Shown here: piece after piece, positions 33,017-40,621 of the stretch
Layout of the letters: the number at the start of each line of letters is the position of its first letter
How positions within the stretch are numbered: position 1 is the stretch's first letter
Origin: Phycisphaerales bacterium
GTDB lineage: Bacteria; Planctomycetota; Phycisphaerae; Tepidisphaerales; Tepidisphaeraceae
Length of the DNA: 40,621 nt
Direction of reading: 5' to 3'
NCBI GenBank assembly: GCA_028291615.1
Contig: JAQGHM010000397.1
Location: forward strand, 1 to 40,621
Translations under genes and position numbers: made by a program
Notes under the pieces: model-generated
What the model saw: only the letters and a program-made list of their open reading frames with translations
The model's database searches: none
What the model was told of the DNA's origin: nothing

Positions 33017-34702
33017 ATGCAAAAAATCAAGCTCGCGGCGTCTAACGCTGCGCAACGGGGTGGTCGGAATGTTTTGGTTGAGACGCTGGAAGGCCGGCAG
33101 TTGTTGTCCGCTGCGTTCGTAGAAGCGGGGGGACGCCTGGTAGTGCGGGGGACGGCTGGCAACGACACGATCACGGTCAGCCGCAATCCGGGGAACAGCG
33201 CGCAGATCCGCGTGCTGCTGAATGGCAAGTCGTTCGATTTCGCGAGCAAGTACGTTAAGCAGGTTCGGGTGGAGGCAGGGGCGGGGAATGATCTGGTGAA
33301 ATCGGACACAAGCAAGGGCGCGATTACCACGCCGATGTTTTTCCTGGGTGATGCAGGGCACGACACGCTGATGACCTCGACGGCGGACGATGCGCTGATC
33401 GGCGGCGGAGATTCGGACGTGCTGATCGCCCGGGCGGGAAACAATTATGTGAACGGCGGCGCTGGAGATGACAAGATCTTCGCCGGCCTGGGAAACGACA
33501 CGCTGGTCGGTGAGGCGGGCAACGATTACCTGTCCGACGCCGGTGGTAAAAATACGATCGTAGGAGCGGCGCGGGGAGAGATCCTGGTGAAGGCGGCGCT
33601 GCCGACGGTGATCCCATCGGCGACGGGCGCAAACCCGGTGCCGCCATCCTCGCAGCCGCCTGTGCCGGTGACGCCAACGCCCCCGCCGAGCAACTCTTCG
33701 TCGCCGTTCGTGATTGGCGTTTGGAGCCAGCCGGTCAACAGCTTCGACAAGTGGAAGGCCCGTGGCATCAACACGGTGGTAGGATACGAAGGGCAAAGCG
33801 GCACGGTTTCGGTAGAGAAGTTCAGCGCCGCGGCGGTCGCCGACGGGCTGTACATGATCCGCCATCCCAACGCCGATCCGGCCAAGGACATCGGGCAGAA
33901 GAACCTGCTGGCGTGGATGCAGAATGATGAGCCGGATTATCACAACACGGACCCATCGGTGCTGCAGAAGGAGTATGCCGCGCTGAAGAAGGTCGATCCG
34001 AACAAGCCGATCTTCGTGAACTTTTCGGGGTCGTCGGCGCTGTGGGGTTATGGCGGAAAAACACAGGCGGATTACCAGGCGTGGATGAAGGGGGCGGACT
34101 GGATCGGAAACGATCTCTATCCGATCACGGCGCACAATCGGGCCAGCGCACTCGATGCGCCGGGCCTGGCGGTGGAGCGGCTGGCGCAGTGGTCCGGCGG
34201 CAAACGACAAATGGCCGTGATCGAGGTGAGCGACCAGGAGTTGTCGGATCATCCGGAATACCCCGGCGTGACTGCAGCCCAGTTCCGCTCGGAAGTTTTC
34301 AACGCGGTGATCAGCGGCGCGACCGGGATCATCTACTTTCCGCAGCGGATCGGCGGCGGGTTCGTGTACGACCACATGAACACGCAGGTGGAAACGGAGA
34401 TGAAGAGCGTGAATGCGCGCTTAGCGCGCATCGGGCCGGCGCTGATGAGCCAGAAGGATCCGTCGAATGTGGGTGTTGCCGTTAGTGGGTCGCTGCAGGC
34501 GACTTGGCGCAAGTACGGCGGGAAGACCTATCTCATCGTGCTGAACAACTCGACCAGCGCGGTGACGGCGACGATGACGACGCGCGGCGTGAGCGCGTCA
34601 TCGGCGAGCGTCGATGGCGAATCGCGGAGCGTGGCGATCAAGAGCGGGAAAATCACGGACACGTTCAAGCCGGAGGAGGCGCATGTTTACGTGGTGGGGT
34701 AG
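33017..34702 (+). CDS. Secreted RTX-repeat protein fused to glycosidase-like domain
   Basis: The 561-residue product begins with the planctomycete LExRxLLxA leader (VETLEGRQLLSAAF at 21-34). Residues ~85-185 carry hemolysin-type Ca2+-binding repeats: GAGNDL, GDAGHDTL, GGGDSDVL, GGAGDDKIFAGLGNDTL, GEAGNDYL. A Pro/Ser linker (200-229) follows, then a TIM-barrel-like domain from 230: VIGVWSQPVNSFDKWKARGI, WMQNDEPDYHN with Glu305, VNFSGSSALWGY, WIGNDLYPIT and VIEVSDQEL with Glu403. The two glutamates are placed like acid/base and nucleophile in clan GH-A. The C-terminal ~80 residues are a beta sandwich. GGAG lies 8 nt before the ATG. Substrate unknown. Confidence 0.8.
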   Translation: MQKIKLAASNAAQRGGRNVLVETLEGRQLLSAAFVEAGGRLVVRGTAGNDTITVSRNPGNSAQIRVLLNGKSFDFASKYVKQVRVEAGAGNDLVKSDTSKGAITTPMFFLGDAGHDTLMTSTADDALIGGGDSDVLIARAGNNYVNGGAGDDKIFAGLGNDTLVGEAGNDYLSDAGGKNTIVGAARGEILVKAALPTVIPSATGANPVPPSSQPPVPVTPTPPPSNSSSPFVIGVWSQPVNSFDKWKARGINTVVGYEGQSGTVSVEKFSAAAVADGLYMIRHPNADPAKDIGQKNLLAWMQNDEPDYHNTDPSVLQKEYAALKKVDPNKPIFVNFSGSSALWGYGGKTQADYQAWMKGADWIGNDLYPITAHNRASALDAPGLAVERLAQWSGGKRQMAVIEVSDQELSDHPEYPGVTAAQFRSEVFNAVISGATGIIYFPQRIGGGFVYDHMNTQVETEMKSVNARLARIGPALMSQKDPSNVGVAVSGSLQATWRKYGGKTYLIVLNNSTSAVTATMTTRGVSASSASVDGESRSVAIKSGKITDTFKPEEAHVYVVG

Positions 34703-34749
34703 GGTTCGGTAAGGCAGACATGCTCACACCCGCCGTCGCGATTCTTGGT

Positions 34750-35730
34750 TCATCGGGACGGGCTGGCGGCGGTCGTGGGCATGGCACCCTTAGATGGCGT
34801 GCGTCTGCAGGCCAGCCACATGAGCGCACCCGCGATGACCAGGCCCGCGCTCAGGATCATGCTGAAGCTTTGGGTCTTGGTGCCGAAGACCGCTGGCTCG
34901 ACGCGGATCATTTCCATGATGTAGCGGCTCGCCCCCTCGAGGATGAGCATCAACGCGAAGACGCGGCCCGAGGCGGGTGCGAGGGAGAAGTAGGCGAGCA
35001 GGACCGCGGCGACGAGGAAAGAGTTAAACGCGCTGTAAAGCTCGGTCGGATGTACCGGCCTGGCGTGCTGCAGGTTCGCCAGGGTTTCGAGTTTGACATT
35101 GCCGCGGATCTCCTCTTTGCTCAGCAGGCGCGGCAGGCCGTTCCGCAGGGGCTCGGCGGGGTTGGTCAGCTCGGGTGGGGCGCTGATCTTGCCCTCTTCG
35201 TATTGCTCGACGAAAGCGTTGGAGCCGTACGGGAAGGCCGCGCCCCAGGGCAACTGGCATTCCTCGCCGTAGCAGCAGCCGTTGAGGTAGCAGCCAATCC
35301 GGCCGAAGGCCAGGCCGACCATCAGGCAGGGGGCGATGATGTCCATGCCGGCGAGGAGCGGCACTTTTTTCTTGATGGCATAGAGGATCATGACCGGCGT
35401 GGCGAGGAGAAACCCTCCGTAGAACGTGAGGCCGCCACTGGAGATGTTGAGCATTGAGACGAAGTTTTTACCGGCCGAGAGTCCGTTGCGGGCAAATTCG
35501 TGGTTGGTGGGATCTGCGAGGCTTTCGAGGATGTGAGAGAGGCGTGCGCCGATGACGCCCGCAAGGAGGCCCAGCAGCCCGGCATTGACGAAAAGGTCGC
35601 CGTTAAGCCCGCACCGCCGCGCGAGCACGCGCGCGAGCTGCGCGGCGCAGAGAAAGCCGATGACCAGCATCAGGCCGTAGCCATAGACGGGGTGGTTGAT
35701 GAACGGGATTCGGAAGATTTCTGGACGCAT
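34750..35730 (-). CDS. lgt: Prolipoprotein diacylglyceryl transferase
   Basis: The 326-residue product has seven or so membrane helices. Lgt motifs are VYGYGLMLVIGF, GARLSHI, SGGLTFYGGFLLA (98-110), GRIGCYLNGCCYG (143-155, with the essential Arg144) and HPTELYSA (227-234). It moves diacylglycerol from phosphatidylglycerol to the lipobox cysteine, the first lipoprotein maturation step, so it serves the lipoproteins encoded at 8135 and 22558. The segment between CCYG and HPTELY is longer than in E. coli Lgt, by roughly 25-30 residues. No Shine-Dalgarno is obvious. It is convergent with the RTX/glycosidase gene. Confidence 0.96.
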   Translation of the reverse strand: MRPEIFRIPFINHPVYGYGLMLVIGFLCAAQLARVLARRCGLNGDLFVNAGLLGLLAGVIGARLSHILESLADPTNHEFARNGLSAGKNFVSMLNISSGGLTFYGGFLLATPVMILYAIKKKVPLLAGMDIIAPCLMVGLAFGRIGCYLNGCCYGEECQLPWGAAFPYGSNAFVEQYEEGKISAPPELTNPAEPLRNGLPRLLSKEEIRGNVKLETLANLQHARPVHPTELYSAFNSFLVAAVLLAYFSLAPASGRVFALMLILEGASRYIMEMIRVEPAVFGTKTQSFSMILSAGLVIAGALMWLACRRTPSKGAMPTTAASPSR

Positions 35731-35864
35731 GTTTTTGGCGGTCGAGTGGGCGGCGATCCGTTGGAACTACTCTTTAGACGCCCCCATTATCCCCGGGGTT
35801 TTGCGGGCGTGGTCAGTACTGTCCCTGGGATTGTAGGGGGCAGGGGGCGGCGGGGAAAGGCGGG

Positions 35865-37229
35865 TCAGGCGAAGACTCGCGGGGCTTCGGCTAAATCGCT
35901 GGGGAAGAGCGAGCGTTTCACCGATGTGACCACTATCGCAGGCGCAGCCGCAGGGGATGTCGTGGAGGGGATGATGACGCTGAAGGCTCCGAGCGTTGCC
36001 GCGGATGCAACGTTGCCGCTGGCGTCGGCTACCTGGCGTCGGCGGAGGGTGATGGTGTAGAGGCCGTCGTCCGAGGCATCCCACGCGCCGCCGGGACCCT
36101 TGACGATGTAGTTGACCACGCGCGGCGTGCCGCTGGAGGTGTCCCCGGCGTTGAAGAGGGCGTAGCGCAAATAACCGCGCGGGCCGGCGACGACGATGTC
36201 GTAGTTGTCGAAGGTCGCGCCGTCGAGCGCGGTGTCGTCGGCGTAGGTGACCATGAACGAGTAGTAGCGTTGTGCAGTTCGGGCGCGCAGCGCCTGGGTC
36301 AGCTTCGCGGTGGGGGGCGCGGTGTCGGCGGGTGTCGGCGGCGGTGGTGGCGGCGGTGGCGTTGTGCCGGGGATGTAATCCTGCTTGACGTTTTCCGTGC
36401 CGATCGTGATCGAACTGATGTTGATGGATTGCGCGAGCGCCCCGCCCGAAGCGGTGACGCTGTAATTGCCCGGCGCGAGTTGCAGCGAGTAACCGCCGCT
36501 GGGAAAGCTGGTGGTGGAGAAGAGGGCGTTGTCGGAGGTGCGGCGCGCGGTGAGGGTGACGCCGCCGAAGCCTTCGCCGGGGGTATAGAAGCTGTTGGCG
36601 GTGACGGTGTCCGCGTAAACGACGCCGGTGAGAAAGGCGCTCCCCGCGGTGCTGGCGAAATCGGTCGTCAGCATGGCCGCCTTGGTGAAAAGGTGGAACG
36701 AGCCGGAGAGCATGCCGACGCCGATCTCGCGGAAGGCATTGTTCGTCATGCTGGTGCGATGGCCGCGGCCGTCGATCCCGGTGTCGACGAAGAGATCCCG
36801 TTGCAATCGCGCAGCCAGATCGGGAGTGATCGACGGCGTGATGAACGAACGCCAGGCGATATTCTCGCTCCAGGCCGAGGGCGCGGCGAACGCGTAACCG
36901 GCCGCGGACATGCGCTGGTCGGGGCTGGCGCCGCCCGCGCCGGTGTGCGAGAAAGTATCGGTACTGAGCATCCATTGGCTGTGGGTGCGTGCGCCATCGG
37001 TGAGAAAGGGGTTGATTGCGAGCGGCTGCTTGGCGGCGGTGGAAATCGTGCCGGGGGCGAGGCCTTCGTTGAGGTCGATGCCGTAGCGGGCGGCCTCCGC
37101 GGCGGGATTGGCGCGGGCGCGGTTGATCAGCTCGAGCTCGTACTGTTCCAGGTCGGAGGGATAGGCGGCGGCGAGGAGGCGGCGCGGCTCGAGGGGTTCG
37201 ATGAGGATCGGCGAACGGCGGTACAGCAT
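35865..37229 (-). CDS. Secreted CAP-domain (SCP/PR1) protein with LEPRRLL leader
   Basis: The 454-residue product starts MLYRRSPILIEPLEPRRLLA (LEPRxLL leader, 13-19). A CAP domain spans ~25-190: YELELINRARANPAAEAARYG, GARTHSQWM with His83, DTFSHTG with His95, AWSENIAW with Glu122, GRGHRTSM with His157 and FREIGVGM, so the CAP cavity residues are present. Next come a beta domain (~205-270, LAPGNYSVTASGG), an eight-proline linker (291-298) and a C-terminal Ig-like/cadherin-type region (TLRRRQVADASGNVAS). The start at 37229 has GGAGG 8 nt upstream; a longer frame to 37514 lacks a signal. Extracellular; possible role in cell-surface or matrix processing is inferred. Confidence 0.88.
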   Translation of the reverse strand: MLYRRSPILIEPLEPRRLLAAAYPSDLEQYELELINRARANPAAEAARYGIDLNEGLAPGTISTAAKQPLAINPFLTDGARTHSQWMLSTDTFSHTGAGGASPDQRMSAAGYAFAAPSAWSENIAWRSFITPSITPDLAARLQRDLFVDTGIDGRGHRTSMTNNAFREIGVGMLSGSFHLFTKAAMLTTDFASTAGSAFLTGVVYADTVTANSFYTPGEGFGGVTLTARRTSDNALFSTTSFPSGGYSLQLAPGNYSVTASGGALAQSINISSITIGTENVKQDYIPGTTPPPPPPPPTPADTAPPTAKLTQALRARTAQRYYSFMVTYADDTALDGATFDNYDIVVAGPRGYLRYALFNAGDTSSGTPRVVNYIVKGPGGAWDASDDGLYTITLRRRQVADASGNVASAATLGAFSVIIPSTTSPAAAPAIVVTSVKRSLFPSDLAEAPRVFA

Positions 37230-37309
37230 GACTCGGCCCTCCGTATTTGTATCGGCTGGAAGATGGGGCGGGATTGGGCGCGCGCGGGCGCGGCGGGTAA
37301 GGTGACCGC

Positions 37310-38359
37310 GTGGTGCGAATCGATGAAAAAGAGCCGATCGAAGCGCCTGTGACGGTTGTGTCGCCGCTGCCCGCGATCGGCGTGCTGGTGCTTTGCTGCG
37401 CGCTGTGGGGGTATTCCTTTCCGGTAATGCAGTTCGCCACGCGTGCATTCGATCGGCACCTGCTGGGCGGTGGCGCGGCGGTGGGCGACTGGCAGAAGTT
37501 CGCCTCGCGAGCACTGTTCAACGGGATTCGGTTCGGATTAGCGGCAATTCTTTATGGGGCGGTGACCTGGCGGCGGCAACGGCGGTTCTCAAGGCACGAC
37601 GTCGTAGGCGGGGCAGTGGTGGGGACATTCTTCGCGATGGGGATGCTCTTGCAGGTGACGGGATTACTCTGGGTGTTTCCGTCGGTGTCGAGCTTTTTTA
37701 CGGCGCTGCCGGTGGTCTTCGCGCCCGTGGCGCAGGCGCTGTTTCTCAAGGGGCCGGTGGGCCGGGCGACATGGATGGCGGTGGGATTGGCGGTGGTGGG
37801 CATCGTACTGCTCAGTTGGCCCAAGCCGCAGGCGGCTGCGGAGCACAGCCAGATCAGCACACCGCCAATTCCGTACCTCGGTGAGATGCTGACGATCGCA
37901 GGCGCGGCGGTGTTCACAGCCGAAATCATCTGCGTGCATCATTTCGGCCAGAGCGCCGATGCGGTGCGGCTGACGTTCGTGATGCTCATCACCACCGCGG
38001 TGTTGAGCGGACTGGCGGGCGTTGTATTGGGCGGCGGTTCAATGGTGCAGGCAGGTGCGCTGGCGGGATTGGTGCGCGACCATGAGGCCGCCTGGACGAT
38101 GGCGACGCTGGTGGCGTTCAGCTCAGTGATGGCGCTGCACCTGATGAACACGTATCAACCGCGGGTCTCGCCGGCGATCGCAAGCGTGGTCTATTGCACC
38201 GAGCCGCTCTTCGGAACGCTGTTCAGCCTGCTCTTCGCGACCGAGCATCTGACGCGCCCGACGATCGCAGGCGGACTGGTAGTAATCGTCAGCGTGCTGA
38301 TGGTGGCAACGGCAGGCCCAGACCCGAAGCTGGCGGCGGAGGGGCATTTGGGCCAGTGA
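37310..38359 (+). CDS. EamA/DMT-family transporter
   Basis: The 349-residue product has ten hydrophobic segments in two EamA repeats. The first starts at ~22 (AIGVLVLCCALWGYSFPVMQFATRAF) with VPSVSSFFTALPVVFAPVAQALFL later in the repeat; the second has GEMLTIAGAAVFTAEIICVHHF and SPAIASVVYCTEPLFGTLFSLLFATEHLT. The latter is the hallmark end of the drug/metabolite exporter fold. Substrate unknown. The start is GTG at 37310, 9-10 nt after AAGG; it is divergent from the CAP gene (80 bp) and converges on panC. Confidence 0.9.
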   Translation: MVRIDEKEPIEAPVTVVSPLPAIGVLVLCCALWGYSFPVMQFATRAFDRHLLGGGAAVGDWQKFASRALFNGIRFGLAAILYGAVTWRRQRRFSRHDVVGGAVVGTFFAMGMLLQVTGLLWVFPSVSSFFTALPVVFAPVAQALFLKGPVGRATWMAVGLAVVGIVLLSWPKPQAAAEHSQISTPPIPYLGEMLTIAGAAVFTAEIICVHHFGQSADAVRLTFVMLITTAVLSGLAGVVLGGGSMVQAGALAGLVRDHEAAWTMATLVAFSSVMALHLMNTYQPRVSPAIASVVYCTEPLFGTLFSLLFATEHLTRPTIAGGLVVIVSVLMVATAGPDPKLAAEGHLGQ

Positions 38360-38371
38360 GCGGAATACACG

Positions 38372-39241
38372 TCATTCTTCGTCGTCGTCGCGTTGCGGCA
38401 GCGACTCCGGCGGGGCGATCGTCACGTTGTCAATCAGCCGAGTCTTATTGACTCGCGCCGCAATCGCCAACACCGTCGGCCCATCCACTTTCTCCACCGG
38501 CTTCAGCGTGTTGGCATCCACCGCCGCCACGTAGTCGATGTTCAAATGGTTCTCCAGCAGCGGCCGCTGCATCGTCGCGATCAAGCGGTTGGTCTGGATG
38601 ATGCCCGAACGGAACTCAGAGTAAGCGAGCATCAGGGCGCGGCTGATCGCCAACGCGCGCTGGCGTTCGTCTGCCGAGAGATAGGCATTGCGGCTCGACA
38701 TCGCCAGCCCGTCAGGGTCGCGGAGCGTCGGGCAGGGGATGATGTCGATCGGCATGTCCAGCGCATCCACCATGGCGCTGATGACGCGAAGCTGCTGGAA
38801 ATCTTTCTGGCCGAAGCAGGCCGCGGTGGGCTGGATGATGTTGAAGAGCTTGGCGACGACCTGACAGACGCCCTTGAAGTGGCCGGGGCGGTGCTTCCCT
38901 TCGAGCGGAGTGGTCAGGGCCGGGAGATCGACGACGATGTCCGGCTGGCCGGGCGGGTAGACCTCTTCGGCGCTGGGGGCGAAGATGAAATCGACGCCGG
39001 CCTCTTCGCACTTGTCGAGGTCATCTTCGATCGGGCGCGGATACTTGTTGTAATCTTCCTTGGGGCCAAACTGCGTGGGGTTGACGAAGATCGAGACCGC
39101 GACGCAGGGCGCGTTGTTCCGCGCGTGGGCGAGGAGGGACATATGCCCGGCGTGCAGCGCGCCCATGGTGGGGACAAGGGCAACGCGGCCATAACGAGCC
39201 CGCAGCGCCCGGGCAGTGGCGATGGTTTTGACGATCTCCAT
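38372..39241 (-). CDS. panC: Pantothenate synthetase (pantoate-beta-alanine ligase)
   Basis: The 289-residue product has the nucleotidyl-transferase HxGH motif (VPTMGALHAGHMSLL, His30 and His33). It continues with VSIFVNPTQFGPKEDYNKYPRP, HRPGHFKGVCQVVAKLFNIIQP, ACFGQKDFQQLRVI and the MSSRN KMSKS-like segment. It joins pantoate and beta-alanine using ATP, the last step to pantothenate (vitamin B5, coenzyme A precursor). It is 33 bp downstream of folK and likely in the same operon. No panB is in the window. Confidence 0.97.
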   Translation of the reverse strand: MEIVKTIATARALRARYGRVALVPTMGALHAGHMSLLAHARNNAPCVAVSIFVNPTQFGPKEDYNKYPRPIEDDLDKCEEAGVDFIFAPSAEEVYPPGQPDIVVDLPALTTPLEGKHRPGHFKGVCQVVAKLFNIIQPTAACFGQKDFQQLRVISAMVDALDMPIDIIPCPTLRDPDGLAMSSRNAYLSADERQRALAISRALMLAYSEFRSGIIQTNRLIATMQRPLLENHLNIDYVAAVDANTLKPVEKVDGPTVLAIAARVNKTRLIDNVTIAPPESLPQRDDDEE

Positions 39242-39274
39242 GGTCAGGCAGTTGTCGTCGTCCGCGCGGGATTG

Positions 39275-39748
39275 TCAATGCGAACGGTCCAGGTCGGCTA
39301 ACAACTCGCGAATCGTGCGTTTGAGCAGGGGGTGCTGCGCGTCCGGCGCGATCTGGGCGAGTGGCTCAAGGACGAAGCGTCGCTGGTGCATGAGCGGGTG
39401 GGGGAGGGTAAGGCCTGGTTCTTCTGACGCCTTGTTGCCGTAGAGCAGGAGATCCAGGTCGATCGGACGAGGCCCCCATTTCTCCCGGCGTACGCGACCG
39501 ATCTCACGCTCGATCTCGAGGAGGCGATGAAGCAGGGCGGTGGCGGAAAGGGTTGTTTCCAATTCCGCAGCGGCGTTTAGGAAGGAGGGGGAATCGGCAG
39601 GACCGCCAATGGCGGGGTTTTCCATCGGGGCCGAGATTTGCGTGACTTTGACATCGGCTGTCTGCGCAAGTTTTTCAAGGGCGGCACGGATGTTGGCTTG
39701 GCGATCCCCGAGATTCGCGCCCAAGGCGATGTAGGCAACGTGGGTCAT
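39275..39748 (-). CDS. folK: 2-amino-4-hydroxy-6-hydroxymethyldihydropteridine diphosphokinase
   Basis: The 157-residue length is normal for HPPK. The product opens ALGANLGDR and has the HPPK signature WGPRPIDLDLLLYG with metal ligands Asp97 and Asp99. HPLMHQRRFVLEPLAQIAP is the conserved C-terminal block. It transfers diphosphate from ATP to the pterin in folate synthesis. The start at 39748 opens the family motif; a frame from 39775 adds nine unlike residues. It lies between the DUF1570 gene (54 bp) and panC (33 bp), all leftward; pairing of folK with panC is seen in other bacteria. Confidence 0.95.
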   Translation of the reverse strand: MTHVAYIALGANLGDRQANIRAALEKLAQTADVKVTQISAPMENPAIGGPADSPSFLNAAAELETTLSATALLHRLLEIEREIGRVRREKWGPRPIDLDLLLYGNKASEEPGLTLPHPLMHQRRFVLEPLAQIAPDAQHPLLKRTIRELLADLDRSH

Positions 39749-39802
39749 GCGACCGCTGTTGTCCATGTTTTCCACGAACAGGCAAGCGGCTGCGGCGCGG
39801 CG

Positions 39803-40621
39803 TCACCGTTCAATGTTGGCGGTCGTCCCTGCGGGACCGGGTTCGACCAAGACTTCGTGCTCAATCTTCTCCCCATCTTTAAAGAAGCGGGCGCGCAGGG
39901 CGATTCGATAGGCGGGATGCGTAAAGACCAGATCCGGCAAGGGGGCAGATTTGCGCGGCTCGAAGTAAAGCTGATCCGCGGCAAACGCCACTCCCGCGTT
40001 ATCGCGAAAATAGCTTGCAGGCTCGGCCGTCCACGAAACTTCCCCTCGCGTATACCGAAGGCGGTATTTCATCACCTCAACGGCTTTGCGAAATTCCAAC
40101 ACAGTCGGAAACCGCTTCCCCTGGGCACTAAGCTGCCCGCAGAGGTCAGCCAGCACATCATGTCGATCAATCAGTGACGCTTCAGGCGTCGGTTGCAAAG
40201 CCAGTGCATAACTTTCAAACCGCGCCCGAAACGTTTCCAGATTCCCTCCAAAGCTATCGCGAAACGCCGCCTCCGCCTCCTGCCCCTTCCCCAGCGACTT
40301 GAGCAGCGTCACCAGCCGCGCCCCGTTCTTGCCGCCATCGCCGTACGCCATGTAATGCACAACCGCCCAAGCCTGGTTGTACTGCGTTGAGCCGACAGCC
40401 GGATCGCCCGCCAGGTTGCCGCTCCACTTCTCCGGCGACATGTTGATCAGGATCTTGAACGACAGCAGGTTGTTGTTCTCAATGTCGCTCTGCAATTGCC
40501 GGATGCGCCGTGGCGGCACCTGGTTCATCAAAAAGCCGTCGCCGGTCCAGATCGCTTCTTCGAAAAGCTGGGCCATCCCCTCGTTAAGCCAGATGGGCAT
40601 ATTCGCGCCAATCGCCTTATA
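39803..40621 (-). CDS. DUF1570 family protein (peptidase-MA-like), C-terminal part
   Basis: The gene runs off the right edge; about 272 C-terminal residues are present. The visible frame continues upstream of the ATG at 40600 (YKAIGAN then MPIWLNEGMAQLFEEAIW), so that ATG is internal. PIWLNEGMAQLFE is the conserved segment just after the HExxH zinc motif of peptidase-MA-like proteins, which would lie outside the window. YNQAWAVVHYMAYGDGG and GNLETFRARFESYALAL follow, then a helical C-terminus. DUF1570 proteins are mostly exported in planctomycetes. Whether the catalytic His residues are present cannot be seen here. Confidence 0.82.
   Translation of the reverse strand, partial: YKAIGANMPIWLNEGMAQLFEEAIWTGDGFLMNQVPPRRIRQLQSDIENNNLLSFKILINMSPEKWSGNLAGDPAVGSTQYNQAWAVVHYMAYGDGGKNGARLVTLLKSLGKGQEAEAAFRDSFGGNLETFRARFESYALALQPTPEASLIDRHDVLADLCGQLSAQGKRFPTVLEFRKAVEVMKYRLRYTRGEVSWTAEPASYFRDNAGVAFAADQLYFEPRKSAPLPDLVFTHPAYRIALRARFFKDGEKIEHEVLVEPGPAGTTANIER

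Noticed and set aside
33260-33560. GGxGxD-rich DNA considered as a tandem repeat or CRISPR-like array
   Set aside because: The periodicity is at protein level (RTX nonapeptides); DNA units differ and there are no spacers.
32993-34375. 460-codon open frame on the minus strand
   Set aside because: Antisense to the RTX/glycosidase chimera, Arg/His-rich, no ribosome site.
35767-37521. 584-codon open frame on the minus strand in another register of the CAP gene
   Set aside because: It overlaps the CAP gene in a shifted register; the translation is low-complexity Arg/His/Pro.

Overview
The window (high GC, 40.6 kb) reads as a chromosomal segment of a planctomycete, most likely class Phycisphaerae (Tepidisphaera/Humisphaera-like). 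The signs are two DUF1592/DUF1552 'planctomycete cytochrome' gene pairs, DUF1080, PmoA-family and DUF1570 proteins, N-terminal LExRxLLxA leaders on large secreted proteins, and a C-terminal PEP-CTERM sorting tail. No phage, insertion sequence, CRISPR array, rRNA or plasmid gene is visible. Gene content is a mix of housekeeping genes (ilvC, purA, lgt, panC, folK, one tRNA-Val) and many exported proteins of poorly known function.

Layout. 1-5424: an exported sugar-oxidation/hydrolysis locus. The leftward genes are a transglutaminase-like exported protein, a PmoA-family protein and a sugar-phosphate isomerase/epimerase cut by the window edge. The rightward genes are a Tat-exported Gfo/Idh oxidoreductase and a DUF1080 3-keto-disaccharide hydrolase. 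5633-13690: a membrane-anchored papain-like protein, ilvC, an ankyrin lipoprotein, an orphan VapC-like PIN protein behind purA, a small unknown protein, a DUF486 membrane protein, a LarA-like protein with all key catalytic residues, and a small secreted protein. 13759-16492: a leftward pseudopilin-like gene, response regulator and histidine kinase. 16748-20412: the first DUF1592-DUF1552 pair. 20745-22558: DUF2203, a clean intrinsic terminator, a strongly disordered Gly-rich hydrophilin-like protein, and an NTF2-like lipoprotein. 22668-27872: the second DUF1592-DUF1552 pair, with a third gene for an exported ankyrin protein. 28031-28104: tRNA-Val(GAC) with a recognisable promoter. 28222-32384: exported AGE-family epimerase, PEP-CTERM protein and two unknown genes. 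32385-33016: a 632-bp non-coding stretch with several palindromes. 33017-37229: an RTX-repeat/glycosidase-like chimera, lgt, and a CAP-domain protein. 37310 to the end: EamA transporter, panC, folK and a DUF1570 protein cut by the right edge.

Themes. (1) Several genes lacking a Shine-Dalgarno have a -10-like hexamer ending 6-7 nt before the ATG, which suggests leaderless mRNAs. (2) Two paralogous CxxCH/DUF1552 modules lie within 12 kb, both with the same ATGA stop-start overlap, and only one has an ankyrin partner. (3) Secretion dominates: Sec, Tat, lipoprotein, LExRxLLxA and PEP-CTERM signals all occur here, with lgt itself between two LExRxLLxA proteins. The most interesting candidates are the DUF1592-DUF1552-ankyrin module, the keto-sugar locus, the LarA homologue, the RTX-glycosidase chimera and the hydrophilin-like protein. 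All functional links are inferred from sequence reading alone.
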